Positions 7,006 through 13,448 of a DNA stretch of 13,448 nucleotides are shown one piece after another. The notes beneath the pieces are model-generated. The model ran no database searches. It saw only the letters and a program-made list of their open reading frames with translations, and was not told the origin of the DNA. The stretch lies in NCBI GenBank assembly GCA_002299965.1, contig DBOM01000054.1, forward strand, positions 1 through 13,448. The letters run 5' to 3'. The DNA comes from Caldiserica bacterium UBA646. GTDB taxonomy: Bacteria > Caldisericota > Caldisericia > Caldisericales > Caldisericaceae. How positions within the stretch are numbered: the first letter of the stretch is position 1; each line of letters starts with the position of its first letter. The translations under genes were made by a program, and so were the position numbers.

Positions 7006-8685
7006 ATGATGAGAAAGATTAACATCCTAATATTAGAAGATAAGCCGGAAGTTTGCCCAGATCCAATACCTTACGAATATATCGAAAACATAAACAGTAT
7101 GACAGATACTGATATAGAAGCTGTTACAACGAAATCTAAATTTAACGAATTGGATTCCAAGATACTAAAACAAGCTTTTGATATTGCTATTCTTGATTAT
7201 TCACTTTGGCACTTTGATACAAAGGGAAATGGTTGGATTTATATGGAAAAAATCTTGGCAAAAAATCCATATTGCAATATCGTGCTGGTAACAGCCCTCA
7301 ATACAATTCAGAAGGATATTAATGAGCTATCTGAAGATTTGCAAGCTTTAATCTCAGTGAATCCTAATGTTAAATATATTCCAAAGAGTACAGATTTTAC
7401 AAGTCAGATTGTTAATTATGTTGAAGAAATAATCAATAATTTGAAAGCAAGATGGAAGCTACAAGAACAAATTATTGACTGTGCTATCGCTGCCTATAAG
7501 GAGTTCATGGGGAAAGAGATAGGGTCGTTAATCGAAAAACCCGATAAAGAGATACCTGGAAAAGAAGATACCATGGTTTTGGACACGATAACGGAAGAAG
7601 AGATCCGTAAAATGTTTGTCCCCCTCATACACAAACATAGGATAATCGTTTGTACAGAAGAGGGTGGTGTGGAGAATAAAGTCATTTATCGCGTTGACAG
7701 ACCTATTTTTTATATATTCAGCGATCCCCTTGATGGCTCCAGTGCTATGAAATGCTGGATTAAAACACTGAAGGAAAAAGCTCATTCAAATTTGACAAAG
7801 CGATTACCGGAAGTAATTGATGATCATGCTGATAAAGTTATTTGGGAAAATAGATATGGTCCCATGAAATTAAACTCACCGATGATTTCTATCGTTTTGG
7901 CGGAAAGGCATCATGTTGTTGGAAATGTATTGGTAAATCTTTTTACAGGCGATATTTACAAGTCTGTAGATTCTGGTAATTTTAGGTCAAAGATTGACCA
8001 AAGCACATTTGAACTATCAGAAAACTGGAAAGAACTTAGGTTTAGAGATTTTTCTGATGAATTTGATAAGCTTCTTATTTGCACTCTTCAATCTGTCAAG
8101 TATAAGAAATATAAGCAGGAAAAGGAAGGAAAGCCCCAGGATTTTCAATTTCTTATGCATTTCAGAGAGTGTATCCAGCCTTTGATACCACATGATTATG
8201 ATTTGGAGAAGACTTTTAAAAAGAGAAAGCAGAGAAATGATTTTACACCGGGGCCTGGACGGATACTGTTTCTGACAGAAGTTGCAGAGAAATATTCAGG
8301 CCATGTTGAAGATGCTGAAAAGGAGTTATATTCTTGTATACTTTCTTCAGGAGAACCCTTGACGGAATGGGTGGGATGGTTTGCATTTCTTCGCCATACC
8401 AAAAACTTGTCTGCTTACTGTTTGAGGACAGGTGATGGGAATATATGCCAGCACAGAATTCAACGTTCTAATATAAAAGGAACGATGATACCGCCTGAAG
8501 TGGCTTCTTTATTCAAAAGCGGCATGATGGATTTTGAGGTCTTACATACAGGGTATAGAGATGCAATGCAGAATTATACAGATTCCATTGTTGTCTTTTT
8601 TAATAATGATGAAAGCTGGAAAAGGATTTTTGAACGGAAACTTTATGAAAGAATGTCAGATACTTTTACTCGAATAGTTACCTGA
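7006..8685 (+). CDS. Receiver (REC) domain fused to an inositol monophosphatase-superfamily domain
   Basis: A 559-residue fusion. Residues 1-135 are a receiver: acidic pair E11-D12, phospho-acceptor D64 in IAILDYS, T96 in LVTALN and K127 in YIPKS. From about 165 on the sequence follows the inositol monophosphatase / bisphosphate nucleotidase superfamily: E218-E219 in CTEEGG, then DPLDGSS (D240, D243), the Mg-binding DPxDG[ST] signature, then MISIVLAERHHVVGNVLVNLFTGDIYKS, matching the strand where that family has a 'gvvy.P..ge.y' segment. The domain is longer than the usual 260 residues, and the late WDxAAG motif with the third metal Asp is not clear (a WVGWFAFL segment is the nearest match), so substrate or activity may have drifted. 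An upstream in-frame start at 6970 was rejected: ATG 7006 has GGAG at 6994-6997, follows the previous stop by 4 bases and starts at the receiver's first strand. Likely a cytosolic phosphatase gated by phosphorylation (inference). Confidence 0.8.
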   Translation: MMRKINILILEDKPEVCPDPIPYEYIENINSMTDTDIEAVTTKSKFNELDSKILKQAFDIAILDYSLWHFDTKGNGWIYMEKILAKNPYCNIVLVTALNTIQKDINELSEDLQALISVNPNVKYIPKSTDFTSQIVNYVEEIINNLKARWKLQEQIIDCAIAAYKEFMGKEIGSLIEKPDKEIPGKEDTMVLDTITEEEIRKMFVPLIHKHRIIVCTEEGGVENKVIYRVDRPIFYIFSDPLDGSSAMKCWIKTLKEKAHSNLTKRLPEVIDDHADKVIWENRYGPMKLNSPMISIVLAERHHVVGNVLVNLFTGDIYKSVDSGNFRSKIDQSTFELSENWKELRFRDFSDEFDKLLICTLQSVKYKKYKQEKEGKPQDFQFLMHFRECIQPLIPHDYDLEKTFKKRKQRNDFTPGPGRILFLTEVAEKYSGHVEDAEKELYSCILSSGEPLTEWVGWFAFLRHTKNLSAYCLRTGDGNICQHRIQRSNIKGTMIPPEVASLFKSGMMDFEVLHTGYRDAMQNYTDSIVVFFNNDESWKRIFERKLYERMSDTFTRIVT

Positions 8686-8723
8686 GAGTGATTTAGTGTA
8701 CTTTTAGATTGCAGAAAACTAAA

Positions 8724-8819
8724 ATGATTAAAAAAGCAATAATTATCTCTGAAGATGAGAAATTTTACAGAACTCTAAGAAGGGCATGCAAAAGCTTGAG
8801 CGATAGGAGTCGAGCATGA
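8724..8819 (+). pseudogene. Truncated copy of the pseudo-receiver gene found at 11697
   Basis: ATG 8724 opens a 31-codon frame beginning MIKKAIIISEDEKFYRTLRRA. It lines up without gaps with the start of the protein encoded from 11697 (KIILICEDEELYGSLRRTL), about 10 identities in 23 positions plus many conservative changes. Both keep the acidic EDE cluster and the LRR that follows. The remaining 170 or so residues are absent. Its TGA overlaps the ATG of the next gene (ATGA), so even as a remnant it may now serve as a coupled leader. The rest of the 8686-8815 gap shows nothing else. Confidence 0.65.
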
Positions 8820-11407
8820 TCTTTGTTCATTATAAAAGTGAAGAATGGCATGATGAGTTTAAGGCGAGTCTTTTTCGGTACTTCAAATATTTACCAATTA
8901 ATTATGGCAACTACTCGAAAGTTATACGGAACTTAAACGACACTTTATTTCTTCAAATGCCGGCTTCTGATAATTTGCAGCAAGATTTTGGTATCAGCGG
9001 GCATTATGAAGAAGAAGTGATCAAGCCAGAAATTGAGTTTTTCTACGAATTATGTAGCAATAAGAGTAACACTATAAGATTGTCAGATCAAAGAAGAGTA
9101 GTCCTTTTTTCTACTGAAGAATTCAACAATAGCCTCCCCAATATAAAGACCATTCCGCCTTGCTTCACTAATATCCCTTTTTCCATGGAAACAGTAATTA
9201 AGAAAAAGATCATCTCAGATGATAATTGCTGTGATAAATGTGAGTGGGGAGCAAAGCTAACCAGATATAGAAATATCGTACACCATTGCAATCAGATAAG
9301 GAAGGTTTGTAGTTTTGATAATGACGAGGAAACCAACGAAGTCAGGAAAGCAATCCAAGACCTAAAAGAGATAGAACAATATCAGTACCAGGATTTTATT
9401 GGCGAGATAGATAAAATAGTAAAGAAAGCAAGTAAATTGTTTTCTATTGATAACGATGGAAGGTTGGACTCAGCAAGTACTGAAGTGTACCTGTTAGAGG
9501 ATAATAAAGACGATTGCAAGGCCATAGAAGATGTGCTGGTTAATCAAGGCTTTGAGGACTTGAATATTAGAGCCTTTACCACGTCCGAAGATTTTATCAA
9601 CCGGCTAATCAGGAAGAGTGAAGAGCCTATCGAGTCTATCAAAGAGTCGAATAGTATAGTCTTGCTGGATTTGATGTTGAAAGGAGACATTAAGCAGGGT
9701 GAGGAGGTCTGCAAAAATGTCAACAGGTTCAGACGATTTCTACCGATTTTCATAATATCCAGAAAAGAAGACCTATTCGAGCTGGTAAATAGCCTTGTTG
9801 GATTAAGGATTAACGGTTTCTTCCCAAAACAGACAATTATTGATAGGATTGCCCATGGAGATTTCGCACGTGAGAGTAATAAAGATGTTAAGGACTTATA
9901 CACACGCTTTTTTGTGTTCCAAGTCGATAGGGCCGTAAGAAAGGCCAAAAGGCAAAAGGAAGAACATATATACATTGAATCTCAAAAAAAACAGGATGAT
10001 CGAGTTGGAATCGTAGTTGCTGGGTATGGAAAATTTTCACAGCAGACATTTGATAACGTCCTTAGGCTCATCGGAAAGAAAGATAATTATGAATTGCTGG
10101 CCATTATTGAACCGACTTGGCAGTCAAGGCAGGAAGCAAAGGATCGACTGAGAAAAGAAAATCTTGATACGGCATGCGTTGTGAAAGACTTTGAACAGCT
10201 AAGAGACTTTGTATACAAATATCCCGGGAAAATTTTCATCAGAGACGCTAGTAGCTCGGATCATCATGCGAAGAATCATGAAGAATGTGCTAAAGAATCT
10301 AATAACGAGAACAAATTTTTTCATTTTGTTGAAAAACCCATGACTCTGAGTAATTCGGACTTGGATAAATACAGGCAAGATAAGAAAGAGAACAAATTTT
10401 CATGTAATCTTTCAGAAATTGAAAATCCTGCTGTCTTAACTGTAAAAGAGTACATAAGAGAAAACAGATTACAAATAACAAGCATGGAGTTTTGGCGATA
10501 TTGCGGTATAGCCTGGGTGCAACTACTGGAAGGTAAAAGGATGGGAGTCCGTGGCGGTTCATACATGGATAAGACGATTCATGATTGGTCTGTTGCCTAT
10601 TTTTTGCTAAGCGATCTACTCAATTCGTATGATATTGAAAAGGTAATCCGTAGAGCAGAGATTGATGCGTCTATTACATTATTTATGCCGTTTTCGTGCA
10701 ACAACTTGCTACGGCATTATCCCGATCATCTGTTTTACAAAAGCACGATTGAAAATGGGAATGACGGTAAGGATAATCATTATACAAGGGATCTGATCAA
10801 AGCAGAGGATTTAAAAATGGAGTCCAGAGTTGCCTTAGAACTGCATGAAGATAACAGGGTTAAGATAGAAATGAAATCCAGTTGGGGTGGTATTACAGAT
10901 AATGAAATAGAAACGCTTGAAGACCAGTTAACATTAGAGGGAGCGTTGTATACCGAAGAAAGGATTGGAACTGTTGACTTTGAAACCAGGCGCAATGTTG
11001 ACTATAAATTTTTTGAACAAGAATTGCGATTGGGAAAAATAGAAACTACCTGCTGTAACGACAAGACTACAAAGACTACAATCTATTTTAATATGCTTGA
11101 AAGAAAGCAAAAAGATATCTACCCGTTTGTAAAGATAGTGACGGATAATGGTTTGCAGAATATACGCTTATGTACTCGTGAAGCTACTCCTTTTGACAGG
11201 ATATTAGAGAATAGTTTGTTGTATTGCACAGGTGCTAGCAAGGAAGCCAAAGCAGGTCCTGAAATGAGTATTTTCTGCCACGAGATGGCGTTAAAGTGTT
11301 TAAAGGAGGCCCAGAGTAATATTGATGACCGGAAGGACGCAGAGGCTGCTATTGCAAATCTTCATAAGTACTTGAAGGAAGTGGGCGTAACCTTTTACTT
11401 TGATTAG
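8816..11407 (+). CDS. Receiver domain fused to a Gfo/Idh/MocA-family oxidoreductase, with an unknown N-terminal domain
   Basis: An 863-residue, three-part protein. Residues 1 to about 220 are of unknown fold; the first 25 share HY...E...RY.KY with the 179-residue protein upstream, and there is a Cys pair at CDKCEW. Residues 224-345 are a receiver: E228-D229, phospho-acceptor D285 in VLLDLML, S315 in FIISRKED and K338 in FFPKQ. From 396 on the sequence is a Gfo/Idh/MocA NAD(P) oxidoreductase: VGIVVAGYGKF (397-407), the EKP motif at E506-K507-P508, then GGSYMDKTIHDW with D585 and H589. The K, D and H correspond to the catalytic Lys/Asp/His set of inositol 2-dehydrogenases (IolG type). The remaining 240 residues fit the C-terminal sheet domain. 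AGGAG at 8805-8809 supports ATG 8816. This is likely a dehydrogenase under phosphorelay control (inference). Substrate is unknown, with sugars or inositols likely for the family. Confidence 0.8.
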   Translation: MIFVHYKSEEWHDEFKASLFRYFKYLPINYGNYSKVIRNLNDTLFLQMPASDNLQQDFGISGHYEEEVIKPEIEFFYELCSNKSNTIRLSDQRRVVLFSTEEFNNSLPNIKTIPPCFTNIPFSMETVIKKKIISDDNCCDKCEWGAKLTRYRNIVHHCNQIRKVCSFDNDEETNEVRKAIQDLKEIEQYQYQDFIGEIDKIVKKASKLFSIDNDGRLDSASTEVYLLEDNKDDCKAIEDVLVNQGFEDLNIRAFTTSEDFINRLIRKSEEPIESIKESNSIVLLDLMLKGDIKQGEEVCKNVNRFRRFLPIFIISRKEDLFELVNSLVGLRINGFFPKQTIIDRIAHGDFARESNKDVKDLYTRFFVFQVDRAVRKAKRQKEEHIYIESQKKQDDRVGIVVAGYGKFSQQTFDNVLRLIGKKDNYELLAIIEPTWQSRQEAKDRLRKENLDTACVVKDFEQLRDFVYKYPGKIFIRDASSSDHHAKNHEECAKESNNENKFFHFVEKPMTLSNSDLDKYRQDKKENKFSCNLSEIENPAVLTVKEYIRENRLQITSMEFWRYCGIAWVQLLEGKRMGVRGGSYMDKTIHDWSVAYFLLSDLLNSYDIEKVIRRAEIDASITLFMPFSCNNLLRHYPDHLFYKSTIENGNDGKDNHYTRDLIKAEDLKMESRVALELHEDNRVKIEMKSSWGGITDNEIETLEDQLTLEGALYTEERIGTVDFETRRNVDYKFFEQELRLGKIETTCCNDKTTKTTIYFNMLERKQKDIYPFVKIVTDNGLQNIRLCTREATPFDRILENSLLYCTGASKEAKAGPEMSIFCHEMALKCLKEAQSNIDDRKDAEAAIANLHKYLKEVGVTFYFD

Positions 11408-11646
11408 GCAACCAGTATCATATCCCGATTCGTAGACCAACACTTTATGACCTCTTTGTGATGTCAGAAATTGCCAAAGCAATGAATAAGAGCTTGCCCG
11501 TCATGGTCGTTTTTTTGCACGATCATCATTCCTTTTACTCCTGCTTAGCTTGTTATTACAAATTTGTTGATCAAGAGTTGCGATTGGGAAAAGTGACATG
11601 CAAAAAGGATAAGGTGGGAGTAAAATTTTTTGGGATTAGTCATTAA
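11404..11646 (+). pseudogene. Decayed gene remnant with a segment repeated from the REC-oxidoreductase gene
   Basis: The 289 bases between the large fusion gene and the next gene hold one open frame that begins without a start codon just inside the preceding gene's end and stops at 11646. The protein-like reading includes YHIPIRRPTLYDLF, then SEIAKAMNKSLPVMVVFLHD, then FVDQELRLGKV. A start at GTG 11458 or ATG 11461 would give about 62 residues, but no ribosome site precedes either. QELRLGK also occurs in the oxidoreductase protein near residue 737, and the DNA matches over about 30 bases (11008-11037 versus 11558-11587, roughly 26 identical). It is probably the tail end of a lost gene. I do not recognise the rest. 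Confidence 0.45.
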
Positions 11647-11696
11647 GTACAATTTTTTGCACAAATAACAAATGTTATGCATATGCTATACTTGTA

Positions 11697-12320
11697 ATGT
11701 CAACTGTGCCAAAGATATTGAAGATCATTTTGATCTGTGAAGACGAAGAACTTTATGGTTCCCTTAGAAGGACGCTGCGAGCAGTTGGAAATATTGAAAT
11801 CAATAGATTCACAAAAGACTCTTTGAAGAATAAAAACAGAATAGTATTGATAGCAACTCCGAAGGAAGAGAACTTAAAGAAATTAATTTACAGCACGATT
11901 AGGTCGAAATATCTTAATCCCATTGCGATTATTAATTATAAAGTTAGTCCTCTTTTCAAGAAAGACTATCCTCTATTTGAAGACCATCCTTTTAATCATT
12001 TATATATAGATGTCCCATTTAAGTTAGAGAAGTTTGTTGCAGCCCTATGGGATATGATTCCTATTTCAAGTCAGGCAATCAGGGAGGCTATCTGCGGGAG
12101 CGATTCTGGTTACAAGGGATATTTGCTGAAACTTCTAAGTCATGATTTGCTGAGTGAAAAGGAGAGATGTGTTGAGATATTGATGTTGGTTAGTAATTAT
12201 CTTAAAGATAAGAAAATATCTAAGGAAATAGAAGCGGCAGCAGACAAAATAAAGACAGAACCTGATTGGTCTGCAATAGCATCAAGAAGAGGCAGGAAAC
12301 TTGAAAACAGGATTAAGTGA
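11697..12320 (+). CDS. Pseudo-receiver protein with a helical C-terminal tail
   Basis: A 207-residue protein. Residues 8-115 have receiver-like order: strand KIILI followed by an acidic cluster (E15, D16, E17), then strand RIVLIATP, with A53 or T54 where the phospho-acceptor Asp should be, then PIAIINY and LYIDVPFK, with no clear conserved Lys. It therefore looks like a receiver that cannot be phosphorylated. The tail (125-207) is helical and basic at the end (SRRGRKLENR). The start is uncertain: ATG 11697 has no ribosome site, and GTG 11706 or TTG 11718 would still keep the first strand. A TATACT at 11687-11692 could be a -10 element. A truncated relative sits at 8724. It ends 8 bases before the next receiver gene, which suggests a paired, possibly antagonistic or scaffold role (inference). 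Confidence 0.65.
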   Translation: MSTVPKILKIILICEDEELYGSLRRTLRAVGNIEINRFTKDSLKNKNRIVLIATPKEENLKKLIYSTIRSKYLNPIAIINYKVSPLFKKDYPLFEDHPFNHLYIDVPFKLEKFVAALWDMIPISSQAIREAICGSDSGYKGYLLKLLSHDLLSEKERCVEILMLVSNYLKDKKISKEIEAAADKIKTEPDWSAIASRRGRKLENRIK

Positions 12321-12328
12321 GGTCGGTG

Positions 12329-13171
12329 ATGTTTAAGATATTATGTATTGACGACGAACCGGATGCCCCCAAGATTACCAATAAAACGCTAAGACAAATC
12401 TTGCATGATATCTATAATACTTCCCATTATGAGGTGATTTTTGAAACCAATGGCGACAAAGGGATTGAGATTGCCGGCTCGGACAAGGAAACCAAGTTGG
12501 TTCTGTTAGATGTTGAGTTCAAGAAACAGAAAAAGCAGGGAGATATGATAGCAAAAGAGTTGCTGAAGGTTCGACCGGAACTCAAGGTGATAGTTTTAAC
12601 CAGGTTTACGGAAACCGGCAAGAAAATAAGCTTTGGTCATAAGCGCAATGTAGTTCATTATGTGATAAAAGAGGAAACTGCTTCGCTGGATATTCAGAAC
12701 AAAGTAAAGAATCTTTCCCACGCGATTATAGAGGACTATGAGAATAAAGGCTGGCAATTAGAATATGATAGCCCTGAAACAATAACCCTGTACAATGGCA
12801 AAGAATCTTATGGAATTAATATTCCGATAACCGCCCAAGAAGCTTTAGGCGATTGTATTCAATCGCCTAACAGTCCAGTTTCCTTGTCAGACTCGTTTAA
12901 CTTAAATAAGGCTCATAATATGATAAATAATAATGTGAGAGAGGGAACGGGTTGGAAAACCTGGGGGATTCTTACAAGAGAGGGCTGCGCAAAGGGACAG
13001 CTTAAATTGATGATTGGTTCTGTAATATCATCTCCAGCTCATCAAACTCCTAAAGATCCTTATGTCACGCAATCCCAGCTTGAGATGTTTATGAAAGGGA
13101 TAAATGATAGATTAGGTAAGATAGAACAGACACTAAATCGCATGTCAGCGTCTGACAATGATCCTCGTTAA
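12329..13171 (+). CDS. Response regulator: receiver domain with an unrecognised C-terminal region
   Basis: A 280-residue protein with a complete receiver at residues 1-125: IDDEPD (D8, D9, E10), phospho-acceptor D61 in LVLLDVEF, T91 in VIVLTRF and K114 in YVIKEE. The C-terminal 150 residues contain no helix-turn-helix or enzyme motif that I recognise. They include a region rich in Asn and Ser, a WKTWGILTREG segment and a final helix (SQLEMFMKGINDRLGKIEQTL) with coiled-coil character, which suggests oligomerisation or partner binding. An earlier in-frame GTG at 12317 is possible, but ATG 12329 has GAGGT at 12319-12323 and begins directly at the receiver's first strand. It is the last gene of the array. 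A perfect 11-bp hairpin lies inside its coding region. Confidence 0.78.
   Translation: MFKILCIDDEPDAPKITNKTLRQILHDIYNTSHYEVIFETNGDKGIEIAGSDKETKLVLLDVEFKKQKKQGDMIAKELLKVRPELKVIVLTRFTETGKKISFGHKRNVVHYVIKEETASLDIQNKVKNLSHAIIEDYENKGWQLEYDSPETITLYNGKESYGINIPITAQEALGDCIQSPNSPVSLSDSFNLNKAHNMINNNVREGTGWKTWGILTREGCAKGQLKLMIGSVISSPAHQTPKDPYVTQSQLEMFMKGINDRLGKIEQTLNRMSASDNDPR
12845..12870 (+). repeat. Perfect inverted repeat inside the receiver gene
   Basis: TTAGGCGATTG (12845-12855) and CAATCGCCTAA (12860-12870) are exact reverse complements separated by a TATT loop. The hairpin falls in codons for the linker between the receiver and the output region. A perfect 11-bp stem in coding sequence is unusual. 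There is no T run after it, so it is not a standard terminator. Confidence 0.8.
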
Positions 13172-13221
13172 CTTTGACAGGATTTTGCTTAATTACCCAA
13201 ACAGGTTTTCAAAAATTGGTG

Positions 13222-13446
13222 TCACCCATTAGGGACATTCGAAAGATTATGGATGGAGACAAGATAATTTGCAAACTCCTGAATAGACTCCCTACATAGA
13301 TGGCCAATTAATGTTAATTGCTGTTTCGAGTCTGTTTCCCATAACAGTTCTTCAGCAGAACACCATTTCTCGTATGCCGCGGGATATACTTTTATAAAAT
13401 TATTAGAGTCCAAATATATTCTGACAGTTTTTACTATGCGCTCCAC
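13222..13446 (-). CDS. Partial unknown gene running in from the right edge
   Basis: A frame on the minus strand is open from the window edge to a TGA at 13222-13224 and gives 74 residues. It may start at the GTG nearest the edge or continue beyond it, so I treat it as a 5'-truncated gene. RIYLDSNNFI near its start vaguely recalls the opening strand of PIN-domain nucleases (YLDTNVFI), but nothing after that confirms a PIN domain. It runs convergently with the receiver gene. The 50-base gap between them shows no clear terminator hairpin. It may be spurious. Confidence 0.35.
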   Translation of the reverse strand: MERIVKTVRIYLDSNNFIKVYPAAYEKWCSAEELLWETDSKQQLTLIGHLCRESIQEFANYLVSIHNLSNVPNG

Positions 13447-13448
13447 TG

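Noticed and set aside
11503..11525. Imperfect inverted repeat ATGGTCGT / ACGATCAT with a T-rich loop
   Set aside because: It has a mismatch (G-T in RNA), lies inside the remnant frame and has its T run in the loop rather than after the stem, so it does not fit a terminator.
11652..11696. Promoter before the pseudo-receiver gene (TTGCAC around 11657, TATACT at 11687-11692)
   Set aside because: The spacing between the two boxes is 24 bases, and alternative pairs are weak; the AT-rich context makes a chance match likely.
5052..13171. Anti-phage defence island built on the ATPase and pseudo-receivers
   Set aside because: The ATPase and inactive receivers would allow it, but no nuclease, protease, pore-forming or NAD-depleting effector was seen; a metabolic phosphorelay explains more of the genes.
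1..13448. CRISPR array, tRNA or rRNA genes, complete insertion sequence
   Set aside because: No regularly spaced repeats, cloverleaf-like segments, rRNA-like conserved blocks or transposase-like frames were seen on either strand.

Overview
The window carries a dense, almost entirely plus-strand gene array of AT-rich bacterial DNA (about 36-40% GC by eye). Shine-Dalgarno sites, ATGA-type stop/start overlaps and a lipid-free exported solute-binding protein point to a bacterium, probably Gram-negative. A HepT remnant and the mixture of AAA ATPase and two-component genes would suit an environmental anaerobe. I cannot name a lineage, and no rRNA, tRNA or CRISPR is present.

Layout. Positions 20-226 form a GC-richer, structured-RNA-like stretch that may be the 5' end of a broken group II intron. 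It is fused to the C-terminal third of a HepT-like (DUF86) antitoxin or nucleotidyltransferase-partner gene (227-382). Then come an orphan LivJ-type periplasmic binding protein (386-1516), a short-chain dehydrogenase (1543-2316), a soluble histidine kinase (2325-4097) and two small overlapping genes: a possible degenerate receiver (4094-4498) and a helical protein (4485-4925). An AAA/STAND-related ATPase with a C-terminal winged helix (5052-6230) follows, with a hairpin at its stop codon. Next are a small coupled ORF (6334-6462) and an unknown 179-residue protein (6462-7001).

The core of the window is a pair of unusual fusions. One is a receiver joined to an inositol-monophosphatase-superfamily domain (7006-8685). 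The other is a 3-part protein: unknown N-terminal domain, receiver, and Gfo/Idh/MocA oxidoreductase (8816-11407). Both receivers keep the acidic pair, phospho-acceptor Asp, Ser/Thr and Lys, and the enzyme domains keep most of their catalytic signature motifs. Downstream are a decayed gene remnant (11404-11646), a pseudo-receiver protein (11697-12320) and a receiver protein with an unrecognised output region (12329-13171). The last 230 bases hold the end of an opposing gene.

Reading of the system (inference): one histidine kinase, at least three phosphorylatable receivers and two or three pseudo-receivers share an array with an SDR, a sugar/inositol-phosphate phosphatase-like domain and an inositol-dehydrogenase-like domain. 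This suggests a phosphorelay whose outputs are metabolic enzymes rather than transcription factors, possibly handling an inositol- or sugar-phosphate-type metabolite and cued by the orphan binding protein. Fragments of array genes (8724-8819, 11404-11646) and the shared N-terminal motif of two proteins show that the array evolved by internal duplication and loss.
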